This document shows positions 1-12,246 of a DNA stretch of 64,000 nt, piece by piece. A program made the position numbers and the translations under genes. The notes under the pieces were generated by a model. The model saw only the letters and a program-made list of their open reading frames with translations. It made no database searches and was not told the DNA's origin. This DNA comes from Capniomyces stellatus (Eukaryota; Kickxellomycota; Harpellomycetes; Harpellales; Legeriomycetaceae). The stretch spans positions 152,688-216,687 of the forward strand of contig LUVW01000038.1 in assembly GCA_001661515.1 (NCBI GenBank), given 5' to 3'. Every line of letters starts with the position of its first letter. The stretch's first letter is position 1.

Positions 1-219
1 CCCCCCCCCCCCCCCCTTAAAACTAAAAAATAAAAGCAATTTAATCAATACTATACTCATCAAAGTAGCAAAAGTTAAAAAAAAAAATAAAGTTTATACT
101 AATTCCTTTTACTTCTATTTCCATTTACTCCTTTTCCTTCTTCTTTTAACTCTCACTCTTTTACTCGTAACTCTTGGCTCACTTTTTCTTTTCTTTCCTA
201 ATCTTCCATCATTCCTCAT
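1..219. other. Left edge and eIF4E 3' flank, with a 16-base poly-C start
   Basis: The window opens with 16 consecutive C residues, then AT-rich, pyrimidine-biased sequence with short homopolymers. It lies just downstream of the eIF4E stop codon and presumably holds that gene's 3' UTR. The C run has no telomere-like repeat around it. It could be a natural homopolymer or an assembly-edge artefact. Confidence 0.5.
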
Positions 220-1041
220 TTATAACATAAAGTTATGAATTGCTGAGTGACCGTTTGAATCAGTATGCACTTGGAACTCTGCTTTATCATTAGCATTAAC
301 CATTCCCAAAGCACTCTTGAACTGATTTCCCATGCCCACAATATTCTGTCTGTTATCATAACTCTTCACCCACATTCCAATTCTAAAACACACCTTCCTG
401 TTCGAAAACACCACTCCACAGACATTATCTGAATCCTCATACGTCTCCCCGATCACCGCCAACATTGCATTTATCCAAATATCATTAATCTTATCCGCAT
501 TCGTTCGCATAAACGTCGACGACCATTTTCCTCCATTCGCATTTTCTGGATCTTCCCACATTGGCTTTATCCCCTTCTTGAACAAATGGAAATTCGAGCC
601 CAGCGGAATCTCATTCGCACTAGTAATGTTGTTCATCACTCTACAGAATCAAATTTATTATTATTATTATTTTTTACTTTTACTTTAGATTTTCTTTTTT
701 TTTATATTTTATTTTCACTCCCTCAACTACAACAACACATTTTAAAGCCCAAATCTTTTCAACTCTACCATTCACCACCCCTATTTTATTTCTTTTTTTT
801 ACTCCTATCTTTACCCCATCACAGCATCACCATCACAAAATTACCACCACAACATTCTCTCAACTTACCCCCAGAAATCCTCAACTGTAGATATCGTCAC
901 CAAATCCTTCAGATTCTGTGTCCACGTTTGCTGGTTTGTCTTCTTTCCTGGATTATCATACCACAACGTCCACTCATTTTGCAACGGATGAACCGCATTG
1001 CACTTTGTCTTGTCTTCAAAAACCGTCACTACCTCTGTCAT
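220..1041 (-). CDS. EIF4E: Eukaryotic translation initiation factor 4E (mRNA cap-binding protein)
   Basis: Binds the 7-methylguanosine cap and recruits eIF4G to start cytoplasmic translation. Two exons (1041..869 and 640..220) join across a GTAAGT...TAG intron, giving 197 residues, normal for the family. The intron splits a Gly codon inside the conserved TVEDFWG segment. Cap-stacking tryptophans are visible: one in exon 1 after NQQ (human W56 position) and one in PMWED (human W102/E103). NEWTLWYDN and the GGKW segment match the core fold. The first ATG of the conserved frame is at 1041; an in-frame ATG at 1065 would add eight Lys-rich residues. The basic phosphate-contacting loop is less recognisable than in human eIF4E. 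Identification is firm; whether it is the class I housekeeping copy is inference. Confidence 0.93.
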
Positions 1042-1999
1042 TTTCTTCTCTTTTTTTTTCCTCACTTGACTTTCTTGTCTTGCTCTATTCCAATCCTTTA
1101 TTTACTATTTCACGATCTAAACTTTAAAAATCTAAAATTTAAAACGGAAAAAAATAAAAAAAAAAAAATTTAAAATAAAAGCCCTTCTTTTATTCCCTCT
1201 TATTCCCTTTTACTTTATTGAATCCTCCCTATTGATTTTTTTTATTATCCTGAAACCCATCCCGTTTCCTTTTGTTATTTTCTTTTTTTTTCTCTATTTT
1301 TCCTTTTTTTTTTCTTTCTTTCTTTTTTTTACACTAATCAATCAAATTGCTATCTTTTTTCTCTAATTGAACTTTTTTCTTTCTTTTCTGTTTCCTTTAT
1401 TATTTTACCCAATTAAATATTGCTTTAGATTTATCTTTGTTTTTCTTCCTACTTTACTCAATTCCACTTTATCCAATAAAACCTCCACCCTGCTTCTTTA
1501 CCTCCTTTTTTTGAATTTTTTTTTTCCAAGCCAGCTTTTGCTTTTTACCCACAATTATTGATATTACTCTACTCAAAAACATTTTTTGGTCTTTCTTCTC
1601 AACTTTTGCGTGTTTTTATCATGTATTCTACCTTATAACCTCTCCTCCTCCCTCAACTTTAAACCACAACTATAACCGCAAGCCTAAATTCATCATTACC
1701 TACATCTAACTTCTCTAATTCCTTCTTGACACCTCCCAACAATTAACCCATTTTCACACCATTGCAAGAAACTCTTGGTTTTAGCCAAGTAGACCCATCT
1801 TCCAAAGCTACATTAACCAACTTACAAACCAACATTAAAAAAGGATTAAAATGATATAAACTAAAACTAAAGCTAAAATACACTAGTAGTGATATTATTA
1901 TTGCCATAAGAGCAACGGCTGTAAACACTGTTCCAAACTTAATAATTGCAATTAAAACAAAATACTTGAAGAAAAAAAACACTATAAAAACTATAAAAA
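1042..1999. other. Intergenic region, pyrimidine-rich, no supported gene
   Basis: Upstream flank of eIF4E and downstream flank of the Msp1-like gene. It is dominated by long T and CT tracts on the plus strand. The open frames here are low-complexity Phe/Leu/Ser strings with no family resemblance. Confidence 0.6.
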
Positions 2000-3799
2000 C
2001 TAATCATTGTCCTCAAACGAACTAAAATTCCCCATTGACTGCGAGTTATAACTATACAATAACGAATCGTCCTCCTTTTGAAGCTCGCCCTCAAAGTCCT
2101 TGATCGTCAACGCCCTCAGGTCATAAATATCCTGCGCAGCCACACTATCCTCCCCCATTTCACCTGCACTCCCTTCGTCAAGCACTAAAGGATTGTTTCT
2201 CATGTACTCGCATATCGGCACCATCGCTGCGCTACGACACAGCTCCTTGATATCGCTGCCCGACATCCCATGTGTACGACTCACCAGCTCGTTAATATCA
2301 AACCCTTTTTCCAGCTTCGAGTTCTTGAGCAGCAGCTTCAAGATCGATTTCCTCTGCTCACTGCCTGGTGGCTTAAGATAAAACCGCTTTGGCATACGCC
2401 TCAATATCGCTGCATCTATTCTCCAACAAATTTACTCGCCTAAATTAACACCAACTTTGACATTCTCTTTTCTTTGCTTCAAGTAGCCCTGTACTTTTTG
2501 ACGCTTTGTATAGTAACCTCATTTTTTATAATCAAAAAAAATACACACAAACATGCTTATAAACGCATCTATGGAAACGTTACCTATATCGTTTGGTCTA
2601 TTGGTGGCCCCAATTACCTGTCAAAACAGCCATCAACGCGCAGTTTAGTACAACTCTAAATGGCTTCACGATCATTCAATTACAAAAGAAAAAACTGTTG
2701 CACCTACCAAAATCCGGTTTCCCTCTTTTGTTGCCAATCCGTCCCACAAACTCATAAATTCGGCCTTCATCATGGAAGTAGCTTCGTGATCTCGACTTTC
2801 GCGAGTTCGGAAGAGCGAGTCGATTTCGTCAATAAATATTATCGCCGGCTGCAACTTTGCTGCCAATGTAAATACTGCTTTCACAAGCCTATTTGACTCT
2901 CCAAACTAACATCAACATTGACAAACTCGATTAGTCGACCAAATAATTAAAACTATACATATCCAACAATGCTAATACATATCATCTATTTACCCATTTA
3001 TCCATCAACGTAGACAGGTGCAGATTTATAAAACGCGCTCTTGACTCTCTAGCTAATGCCTTTGCAAGCATAGTCTTTCCACATCCTAACAACCAACAGC
3101 CAACAGCCAACAGCCAACAACCAACGATTTCAAGTTCACAAATTTATCTTAATCTCCAATATTTCAAACGCGTTCGTTAAAAACTTTAAAGCTCGAGTTC
3201 ATTAGTCGTATTCTACTGCCTGTTCTTACCTGGAGGTCCATACAAAAGCACTCCTTTTGGCGAACCAAACAACCCAATTGTGCTAGAAAAGAGCTGTGGG
3301 TGGTTTAATGGGTAAATAATCGACTCGTTGAGCTCGTTGATAATGTCGTCTAGCCCCCCAATATCTACAACATCATTTCATACGTTTACCTCGTTTAACT
3401 ACCATTACAGCCCCACCCCTCCGGTTAATAATCTTCAAATAAATCAGCGTAATTACCTGAAAATCTAACGTTGATATCCTCAGGAACTACCACCTCGCCC
3501 ATGATAACTTTCTCGTGCTCATTCAAACTCAAGTTTCTCAGCTAAAAAAAAGCGCATTTTACGTACATTTATATTTACAACCATAAATTTAAATCTCAAT
3601 TCCAGCTACTAAATTTACAATTAGTCTGCGTGTGTTGCTTGAACTGCACATTTGTTTTAAATTCTTACTTGAAGTTTCGACACAAGCTCCGCACTCTTTT
3701 TTTTGGCTTCGTTTTTCTGATTCGCTTGAGGATCTGCCCTGCTTATTAACATTCTGAACCCAATGTATACCACAACTTGTGTGATTAGCAGTACGGTAA
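2000..3799 (-). CDS. MSP1: Msp1/ATAD1-type AAA ATPase (outer mitochondrial membrane protein extractase); first exon not resolved
   Basis: Extracts mislocalised tail-anchored proteins from the mitochondrial outer membrane. Exons found by consensus and phase: 3799..3669, 3541..3457, 3364..3230, 3085..2994, 2905..2708, 2617..2584 and 2415..2000, together 363 residues plus stop. The order matches Msp1: a hydrophobic segment ([17 protein letters not shown]), a linker ending [16 protein letters not shown], Walker A split by an intron ([15 protein letters not shown]), [12 protein letters not shown], Walker [12 protein letters not shown], then [19 protein letters not shown] and ILRRMPKRF with the arginine finger. 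One exon is only 34 bases. The reading frame entering 3799 needs one base from an upstream exon carrying the start codon, which I could not place between about 3800 and 4100. The acidic Ser-rich C-terminal tail looks lineage-specific. Confidence 0.9.
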
Positions 3800-4973
3800 C
3801 TACAAAAATGCACAATTAACCAAATAAAATAAGAATCTGCTTATTCTCATTCCCATTCTCATTCTCACTTTCACTCTCACTCTCACTCTGCTTTCTACTT
3901 TCTTCTATTTATTCATTTATCTCCTTTTCGTTGATTGCAAAAAAATATACAATCATTTTGATTATACTTTCGATGCCAGCATTTTTTGCTCCTCTTGGTC
4001 CCAAGCAATTAATCCGATCTTCTTCACCTCATTTATTTTATAACTCAATGCTGAACCTTGAATTTACCATCTGTAATTATTTTCTTTGTGTTTGGGTTCA
4101 TTCTACTTGTATCTCCTCTACCAATTACGCCTTTGTCTTTGTCTTTGTCTTTTTTTTCTCGTTGAAAGTAAACTTGGTGTGATCAAAACAATAACTTTTT
4201 TTTTTATCTTGCTCCGATTGCTAGTACCAATTTTAATATTAAACCCAAAATTAAAATACTGTTATATTCAATCAAGCTCAAAACATTTGGTTAAACAAAA
4301 TACCGTTTTACTTTAGCTGAATTAAACTTGCTCACAATTTCACTTTAACTGTTTAAATGTTTCCCCCCCCTTCCCCCCCGAAAAAATGCCAAAATAAATC
4401 TCATTTTATTTAATGAAGTTTGCTTTTACAACTTTCAAATAGTTTGATCCCCATTTCCACCAACTTTATCACGTTTTGAATTAGATATGTTCTTGTTTCA
4501 CCTCTTTACTCCTGAACCCAGCCAATCAATAGTAAACCTGAATCCCTTGGTCGCGTTAAATATCAAACCTTTTACCCTCTTTTAAATCGTTTTAACGTGC
4601 TTTGATGTGAGCCTTTTCTGAAAACCACACTCGACTATCGAGATAGCATAACTAGGGCTGTCGCTTGTTGATTGTAATTTACAAGCTCATTTTTATTTGG
4701 TTTAGTTTGGCAGCTTAAACTACACCTGTCAATAAAGACCGATGCTTATTTTGGATGTATGTCTGCTATTCAACAGACATAAACTAACAAAGAATAGCCG
4801 ATGTTTCGCTGCTAGCCTTAACACTCTAAAACTCACAGTTACATATGTGCTTAGTCTAACTTTTGATTTTGGTTCCGGCTACTAACTATCACTCGACACA
4901 AAATTGATGATAAACTTGATAACAAATTTAATAATATGAATATGGGACTGAGAAACTAAAAAAAATTAAAATA
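3800..4973. other. Intergenic region upstream of the Msp1-like gene
   Basis: Probably holds the Msp1-like first exon and promoter. Otherwise it is AT-rich, with a CT-dinucleotide-like stretch at 3845-3900 and C runs near 4363-4379. The plus-strand open frames at 3931-4316 are low-complexity and not supported. Confidence 0.5.
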
Positions 4974-5045
4974 TCCGCAATGGTCTAGTGGCTAGGATCC
5001 GACGCTCTCACCGTCGTGGCCGGGGTTCGATTCCCCGTTGTGGAG
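4974..5045 (+). tRNA. tRNA-Glu (CTC anticodon)
   Basis: A 72-base cloverleaf. The acceptor arms TCCGCAA (4974-4980) and TTGTGGA (5038-5044) pair over 7 bp, with discriminator G5045. The D arm TGGTCTAGTGGCTA is the eukaryotic Glu form. The anticodon stem CGACG/CGTCG encloses CTCTCAC, with anticodon CTC at 5007-5009. The T loop is GGTTCGATTCC. A T7 run (5047-5053) serves as RNA polymerase III terminator. No intron. Confidence 0.95.
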
Positions 5046-5289
5046 CATTTTTTTAAACTTTTTAAGTCGAATATTGCCAATGTTGGGAAATGGCAACCCT
5101 AAATATTTATTTTTTCAAGCCCCTTAATGATAAAAGAAAAAGAAAAGCATAAAAGCAGCAAGGTAGTACAATTTGTTTCAACTAGTTGGAGCTTATGTAA
5201 TACATTTTAAGAAAATTTATGATGAGAATTGTAATTTCTGTTTTGTCCTCAAATCAGATTTTGCAAACCCCTTGTGCTTAATTAAATTC

Positions 5290-5801
5290 TCCGGGAATAG
5301 TGGTAAACAACAAAGTATTTGGAATCAAACTACAACCATCAGAGTTGCTAGGTTCACAAGGTCTGCTATTTGCTGAGAGAATACGCCTAAATTACGGCAT
5401 TAGAAACAATATATTTACTTGCTCTACCCTCCCCCATTTTTTCAGAGCTCAACTCTTTCATTTGTTTTATTACGTATTAAAAAGTAAACTTTTTGCAGAA
5501 ACAGTTTTCCGAAGTGTCAAAAACATAAGCAAATATTTAAAACATCTACATTAAACAAGGTTCATGGTGTTAGTGCTGTTTGCTTTTAGAAAGTAACGGT
5601 GGTTGTTTAAAAGTAAACCCCATACAAACACCACAAGTGATAGATAACATACCAGCATATAGACTTGTAAAGTGGTTTCAGCTACTTGAGCGAATACCCG
5701 ACCTTAGCTTGGGCAGGTTTAGATACCACCAATCTTGCCACAGCCTAGCTTTTCTCCAAGAGAACCTATTTGACGTATATGTTTATTTTTGTGGTCAATG
5801 A
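5290..5801 (+). other. Unassigned coding-like segments; possible spliced gene or relic
   Basis: A frame near 5300 reads VNNKVFGIKLQPSELL and runs about 80 codons. A second stretch follows a good acceptor-like site (TTTGCTTTTAG ending at 5589) and reads about 70 codons to a TGA at 5799-5801, including IPAYRLVKWFQLLERIPDLS and a His/Cys-bearing helix-like end. Other acceptor-like sites sit near 5443 and 5500. Composition is less skewed than the surrounding DNA. I do not recognise a family. The helical repeat feel (WFQLLERIPDLSLGRF) faintly recalls TPR-like FAT domains, but that is too weak to call. Confidence 0.25.
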
Positions 5802-6167
5802 TAACAAGTGTGATTTTGTTTTTCCACTGTGTAAACTCCCGAAGGCAAATTTTTTATTTAGAAAAGAAATTTTGCCTTTTTAAAAAATATTGCTGGAATA
5901 TTACAAAATAAGTTACAAATTCGATAAATCAAACTACGATTTTTGTATCAATTATGAATCTCTTTGAAATTTCTGACCCATCTACTATTGGAATCTTGTT
6001 CTTGTTTTTTAAAAAGGGCAAAATTAAAATAAAGTGCATTGTCAGTCTATCTATTGCTTATTACCAATTGTGCTTTGTGAAGGGAAAAGAAAAATAATAC
6101 GAATGTAGCTAGTAGTTGTAAACATGCTTTTGAAAAAACTGATACTTTGCATGAGTAGCTCTCTTGA

Positions 6168-6615
6168 AGAGCTCACTTAAAACTCTTTCAAGATGAATAT
6201 GTAGACACGGAAAGATGTCTAGCCACATCCATCTCTCGGCGCTGGAGCTACATTCTCAAGGAAATCTGGCATCACAAGTCTGCAAGCAGACAACCAGGTC
6301 TTTGTGCTTACAGCTTTCTGTCAACACTTTATGGATTTGTGAACCTCCGATACTTGACTGATCTCTTGAATGTATTTTTTTTCCTTCCTCAAATCTAGTG
6401 ATTTGTATTTTTGACCTCTTTGCCGTATCCGTTCACCCATCTAAAACTTTATGGAAAGCAACTTTGTTGCGGGTTGGTAGTGGCAAGATGTAGTTGTCAC
6501 CTTTAGCGAAACTGCAGTTTTATTGTTATTACTGGATTGGCTTATTTGGAATGCCAAAGAGCAAATTAGCCAACATACTTTGATTGATCTATTGCTTATT
6601 TGCCCATCGGGATAA
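6168..6615 (+). pseudogene. Possible decayed coding segment, unknown family
   Basis: From 6168 to 6398 one frame stays open for 76 codons, with complex composition (for example RRWSYILKEIWHHKS and YSFLSTLYGFVNLRYL) and visibly higher GC than its flanks, but it has no ATG. Starting at ATG 6451 a second frame runs to TAA 6613-6615, interrupted by one in-frame TAG (6478-6480). This is consistent with a degraded gene, or with exons of a gene whose introns I cannot define. No family is assigned. Confidence 0.2.
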
Positions 6616-9066
6616 TTTCTTGGTTTAAAGCTACCATTTTACTATTATTTTTGTTTTGTTTACCTGACCCTTTTAGTCTTTTTTTTCCCAATTAGTTTTC
6701 TATCCCCCCTATTTATCTTTTATTTTTTTCTTGATTGGTTTTTATATTGAAATTATTATTTAGTTTTTTCTTATAGAATTTATTGAATAGTTTTTGCATG
6801 TTTTTATTTAATTAGCTTTTTTGTTCTTCCAAACTGGTACTTTAATATTTTTTTTTGTAGGATTAATGATATTCTTTCTTGGGTTTTAAGGTTTACTTTC
6901 TGTGCTATAGCCATTGATTTACCCAATTATAGCTCTTGAAACTCAAAAAAAATTAAACTTTCAATGCAAATCCACCAGTAAGTTGTATGAACTTGTAAAA
7001 TATTTCTAAAATTTCGACAATCGAACCATTCCGTGTTCAAAAGATTTCGCTAATTACATCTAACTTTAAACCAAAAAAAGGTGAAAATTATGAATAGGAT
7101 AAAGACAAATAAAACATATAAAGACTCAAGAGTGTTGGGAGCAGATAGAAGAGATAACCAATTGCTACTTTAACCGGTTTATTAGCGATTTTGTAATAAC
7201 ACTCTGGCATCTTTATCTAGTCGTACGAATAAAGTTAACATTTTATAAATGGTTCAATGGGTATATTTGGGTGAAAAAAAAGGTGAAAGTTGGTTGAGAA
7301 TAAAGCCTCCTGATGTTTGCTGTTATTTTGAGGCAAAAAAAAAAAAGAGACTGAGCTAGGATCAAGTAAAGCGATCATTATGGCCAACACAGGCAAATGG
7401 ACAACAATATATCAATACACATTGATCAAGTTGGCTGTTCGTAAATTGCAATTAGTATACAACAAGTAGGCTAGTTATAACCTTAATGGGTATTTGCGTG
7501 TAATCTTAAAACGCCAACAATGTCGTCCTAAAGTAGTGTCCTCCCCTTTTGCAGTTGATCTATATTTAGTGTTACATAGTTCTTAAAAAAGAGTACGCCT
7601 CTGTTAAATGCAACTGGTATGTACTCAAACATTTTTCACCAATTAGGATTCAATAGTTGAAAATCTGGAAAGAGTACCAACATCAATTGGAAAAGCTGAG
7701 GCTTCGATGGCTATAGATTGCCATCAAGGGTCACAAGAAGGTGTTGCTCAGTTCAGATCAGTTTGAATGCTGAAGGGCAAAACAATAATCTAATAATTAA
7801 TTAAACGTATACAAGCTATATTTGAATAAGGGGGGGAGGGACTAAAGTGAAATGTGTAGTGAAAACAACAGCCTAATATGGAGCGGAAACAAAGTAACGT
7901 CCATGCTATTAGGTACAAAATCTGTTTCTTTAAAGGAAGGCCGTTTACAAGACTAATTTAACCATTTGGCGTACAAATACCATAATTAACAATCAGCATT
8001 TATTGGCTTTTACTTTAGTAAGTAAAAATGATAGAACGTATGTGAAAAGGCAACACTCTAATCACGTACTTTTATTGGCTGTGTAAGCTATGCCTTTTGA
8101 ACGGCGCAATAATCAACGTAGAAGGTTATGAACCGCTTTTAAAAATATTAGTAATACACTTTGCAACTGGCCAGTGAGGAACTGTAAAAAGTCGCCTTTT
8201 GCGTTTCTGAGCAAACAATGTTGTTCTAAAAACATTATGTTATTAGAGCTTCAAAATTACCCTTCAAAAGAACTGACCCCATAGTACATGTAACAAACCT
8301 GGGTTTAATTGGCAATAGTTTTGGTGTTAGCTAATTGAGCGGGCCTTTTGTTTATCACTTGAATACTTAAATCATCAAAACCCTAGTATAAACATTTTTT
8401 TTGTGTAAATTTTACAAAAACTTGACTTGAAAATTAAAGATTGATTATGTAATGGAATAAAACAGTTATATAATGTTCTTAATTAAGCTTGTGATGAATT
8501 ACAAATGCCATTTTGTTTTAAAAGATGTGTAATAAAGTCGATTTAGGCTTATATTAAAACACCAATTTTAAAAGAAGTTGCAACATACAAAATTGCAAAA
8601 TTGTGTTCAATTGGCTTTCGAAAAGTGCATAGAAAAAAACACCACTAATTTTTAATTGCAATGGGTTTTACTAACTGGAACAAGTTTGGTTGAAAAGAAA
8701 AGGAGGGAAAAAAATAAATACAAGTCTGTTATTTTATAAAATACTAATAATAGCAAACGATAAATTGATAAGAGAGCAACCGAGCGTCTTTAGGAAATAT
8801 AGAACAAAGGTAAAGTAAAGTAAAACTAAAAATAAATTAAAAATAAGCTAAAAAAGTAAATCAGACTCGGTTTTTTTTATATTTTAATAGCAGCACATTT
8901 TTCGCTTTTCAAAAACCGCTTAATAACTTATACATTCAATTCCTTACCTTTTTGAATTCGAAAGGCTTGAATGAAAATATAGGTTGGAATCATTGTAATG
9001 AAAATTATTGTTTTATAGCACTAGCTTAATAAGTACTCCCCCCAGGCGTTTTAAATTCGAACAAGA

Positions 9067-9768
9067 ATGACAATCAATTACCCAAACCTATCCACAAATA
9101 TCCCAACTACCTTGGCTTTGAGCGGTAAACGAGTGCTTTTGGTGCCGCTTGACGAATCCACAGACCTAGGAATAATGAGGTCTCTAAATTGCGAAAAAAC
9201 ACTGAAGCATTTAGAATACATGAGCAACAAGCCATATGGTTGGGATATGCAACAGATTGCCGATCGAAGAAGGATAAAATCTGAGATGCAAGTATCCGGC
9301 GAAAGCCTATGCTTTGCCATAGCAGTTTTGATTGAGCACCTGAATCTAGCTGCTGATGGAATTGAGGAATGCGAGATTATCAGGTCTACTGTTAATGGCG
9401 TTGATTGCCAGTATATAATTGCTGGCAGTTGCGGTATACATCACATTGATTTAATGAATGCAAACTGTGAGTTTGGGATAGTCCTAGACAGCAGATTCTG
9501 GAGGCATAGGTTTGGAACTGAAGCAATTTACTTGACAATGAAATATTCATTCGAGAAATTAAGCATGCATCGAATTTCATTCTACACGACACATGATAAC
9601 TCAAACATGAGGGGCTGGTTGGAGATAGTCTGTAACAAGAAATTCGAAGCGACGCTAAAAGATCTTTCATTTTACGACAAAAAATATATAGACACTATTA
9701 TATACGCTGTATTTGATCACGAGTGGCACTCTTTCTTAAAGGAGCGTTTGGATTTAATTCTAAATTGA
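9067..9768 (+). CDS. GNAT-family N-acetyltransferase, paralog A
   Basis: Predicted acetyl-CoA-dependent N-acetyltransferase of the RimJ/RimL-like (Acetyltransf_3) class, 233 residues, intronless. The C-terminal half carries the GNAT core: FGIVLDSRFWRHRFGTEA corresponds to beta4 and the acetyl-CoA pyrophosphate loop, followed by LSMHRISFYT and NSNMRGWLE (motif B). The loop reads WRHRFGTEA rather than the usual RGxGxG/A, so cofactor binding may be altered. The start is the first ATG, directly before MTINYPN, which aligns with the start of the second copy at 12247. The substrate cannot be inferred. It is clearly related to the next gene, at roughly one-third identity by eye. Confidence 0.8.
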   Translation: MTINYPNLSTNIPTTLALSGKRVLLVPLDESTDLGIMRSLNCEKTLKHLEYMSNKPYGWDMQQIADRRRIKSEMQVSGESLCFAIAVLIEHLNLAADGIEECEIIRSTVNGVDCQYIIAGSCGIHHIDLMNANCEFGIVLDSRFWRHRFGTEAIYLTMKYSFEKLSMHRISFYTTHDNSNMRGWLEIVCNKKFEATLKDLSFYDKKYIDTIIYAVFDHEWHSFLKERLDLILN

Positions 9769-12246
9769 ACTGCCGAGTGCTCTTGAGATAGCCTCTCATA
9801 TTATTATCCTTTACTTTTATACATAGTCTTAGAACGGTAAACATTATGATACAACACCACTAATCTTATTTATTTTAAACATACCAACGCGCCTTTATTT
9901 ACGCATAATAATTGGGTTTATTAACTTTTGCTTTTATTTTTGACTTTTTATAGCCTTGTTTGGTATACTAGCTTTTTTTTCCAATAATAAATCAAATGGG
10001 TTATACCGGGCTAATCAGCAAATAAATACGTGCTTACGTTTTAGTGTGTTTACAACAATAAAAAAGACATCGCTCGATGGATCCAAGATACTGTCTAATT
10101 TATGTGTAGCCTCATGCACATGGCTACCACGCTTGATCTATTGTTGGGTACATTACCATAGCATTTATATTCTCTGATTAGGCGGGTTACCAAGTTTGAC
10201 ACCTTTTCTTTCTGTGTGTATTGGCGGTGTGTTGCTCGCACTATATATATACTTTTTGAAGCTAATTTACAGGAAAAACTAATGTGTTCCAAAAAAACAA
10301 AAATACTTGATCCCATTTCAATAATAATAAAAAACTTGATCCCGCTATAATAACTGGGTTTTCCCAGCTTTTGCTTTAATTTATTACCAAAATCGCCTTT
10401 TTAAATACGAACAATCATTTTTGAGAATAATCACATTTGTTAAAAGGTTATCAATTAATTGAAAAAAAGTGAAAAAAAAGTAGATTAGATTGATGGACTT
10501 GGAGTCCATTTAGTGATTTATCTAGAGTGATTTAATAAAGAGGCTATTTTTATGCTTGAAAATTACAACTTTTTATTCAGGGATTTACAAAGTGAAACGC
10601 TAATACCAGCTTCTAAAAAAAAGGGGTGTTATTAATATCAATAAAAAAATATACGTTATTAACCAATAATGGCGGAATGGCACAAAATATAACTTAACAC
10701 TTTTCGAATCTTAACTAGATCACAATCACAGAAACATGTTATTAAAGTCACCCAGGATCTCTTAAAATTTGTAATAACAGTAGGTAACTAACCCTAAGAA
10801 CTTGTTTTTGTATTTGCATTTTTTTTTCTTCAAAAACTTGAAATGGCTCTAGCTTTTTCACCTCATAAAGTTTTTTTTTCTTTTTTCCTTTACTGCTTTT
10901 TTTCTTCTTTTTTTTTCGAGAGACTATTAGCTCAAACCAATTACACCAATTATAAATCTTTTTTTTTCAATTTAACTAAACCAAGCTGAGGTATTGATCA
11001 CATTTACATTACCAGTATGGGCTAATCATTTTGAACAAACTCCTAATGAACAAAATGTTCAGTTTAGTTTGTTGAATTTGTAATCAATTTAGTAATTGTA
11101 CAGTAACATGTTTTAAAATGGTCATTATTTCTTTATTTAGTTAACAAGTTTGGTAAACAAGTTTAGTCATCAAAAGTTTACACAACTAATATCAAAATTA
11201 GCTTCAAAAAATCCTCTCTCCAACCAGCCTATAAAATAATAAATAAGAGCAATAAAATAACAAAACATAAATCAGCCCAGAAGATAGATATGATATGTGA
11301 AGGAAAATATATGGAAATTGCTAAAATATAAAGCAAGTCGCTTCTAAAGTTTAATTTTGTTGTTGCTCTTAAAGCCCTTGGATTTTGTTTTTGTGTTGTT
11401 TGCGAGTTAACACCGGAAATCCTTTCAAAAAAAAACAATTAATTACTTCGAAACAAAAAAAAATGAGAAACGAAATAGAATAAAACCCCATTTTTGTGAA
11501 CTAAATACAAAAACAATTGCAACACTCACAAAGATGTTTGCATCTTTATTCTTACCTATTTGCTGAATATATTATCAGCTTTGATTCTTAGAAATTGGTT
11601 AAGGGGAAAATAAGATTATCAAGAAGGCTGCCCATCGTAACAGCAAGTCCAATCGCCAAACATCAAAGCGTTGGTCCAATTATATCTAGAGTTACTTTGG
11701 GTAAGTCGAGTTAACAAGCCAGAGTGCTACAAAATTTGTAATTCGCATTGGTTTTGTTGAAGTTGGTTAAAATGGAAATAATTATATAAAACCCAGTGGT
11801 TTCTTTCTTCTTTTGAAATTAAGCATTAGCTCAACACCCTATAGTAAACTGAACAGTTTTAAAACAAAAAAATGAGGCAGGAACTTACAAAAAGGGAGAT
11901 AAACCTCAATGTTACATTTTTTTTAAATGACTGAGCCGTTTTAACCCGAATTTCTCAAACTGCCCGTATTTCTCGATCATTTAATTGTTCTACTTTAAAA
12001 TTGAAAGTCGTGGTGTATATCAACGGGGAAGAGGGGGTATTTATTGTTTTTAGTTTATTCAAAAATTTAACTACGAGCAAAATACTATACTTTTTTATTT
12101 TGAATTGTAAAGTACATAAAATATAAAGTTCCTAGAAACCGCAAATAAAGCTTTAAAACAAACAAACTCGCCAACACAAACGAACCATCACAGAAAACAA
12201 GTACCACGCAGTGTCGATATCTTGGAAGCTCCCAACAAGTCCAGCA
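9769..12246. other. Intergenic region between the two GNAT genes
   Basis: About 2.5 kb of AT-rich sequence with A and T homopolymers. No coding frame with family resemblance, tRNA or repeat family was found. It presumably contains the paralog A terminator and paralog B promoter. Confidence 0.5.

Larger units (their letters stand above)
5054..9066. other. 4 kb gap without a firmly supported gene
   Basis: Mostly AT-rich intergenic-looking sequence. Two stretches have coding character (listed separately at 5290-5801 and 6168-6615). From about 6650 to 9060 I see only short interrupted frames, homopolymers and no rRNA, tRNA or transposon hallmarks. Confidence 0.5.

Noticed and set aside
586..1173. 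195-codon plus frame opposite eIF4E
   Set aside because: It is antisense to eIF4E exons and continues into T-rich sequence; composition is Leu/Phe/Ser low complexity.
1743..1982. 79-codon hydrophobic minus frame downstream of the Msp1-like gene
   Set aside because: Low-complexity Phe/Ser codons, no homology signal, no splice context.
4903..4951. C/D-like boxes (TTGATGA...CTGA) just upstream of tRNA-Glu
   Set aside because: Spacing is short, no terminal stem, and the guide has no rRNA complement that I recognise.
5054..9066. Transposon in the gene-poor region
   Set aside because: No terminal repeats, reverse transcriptase, integrase or transposase motif found.
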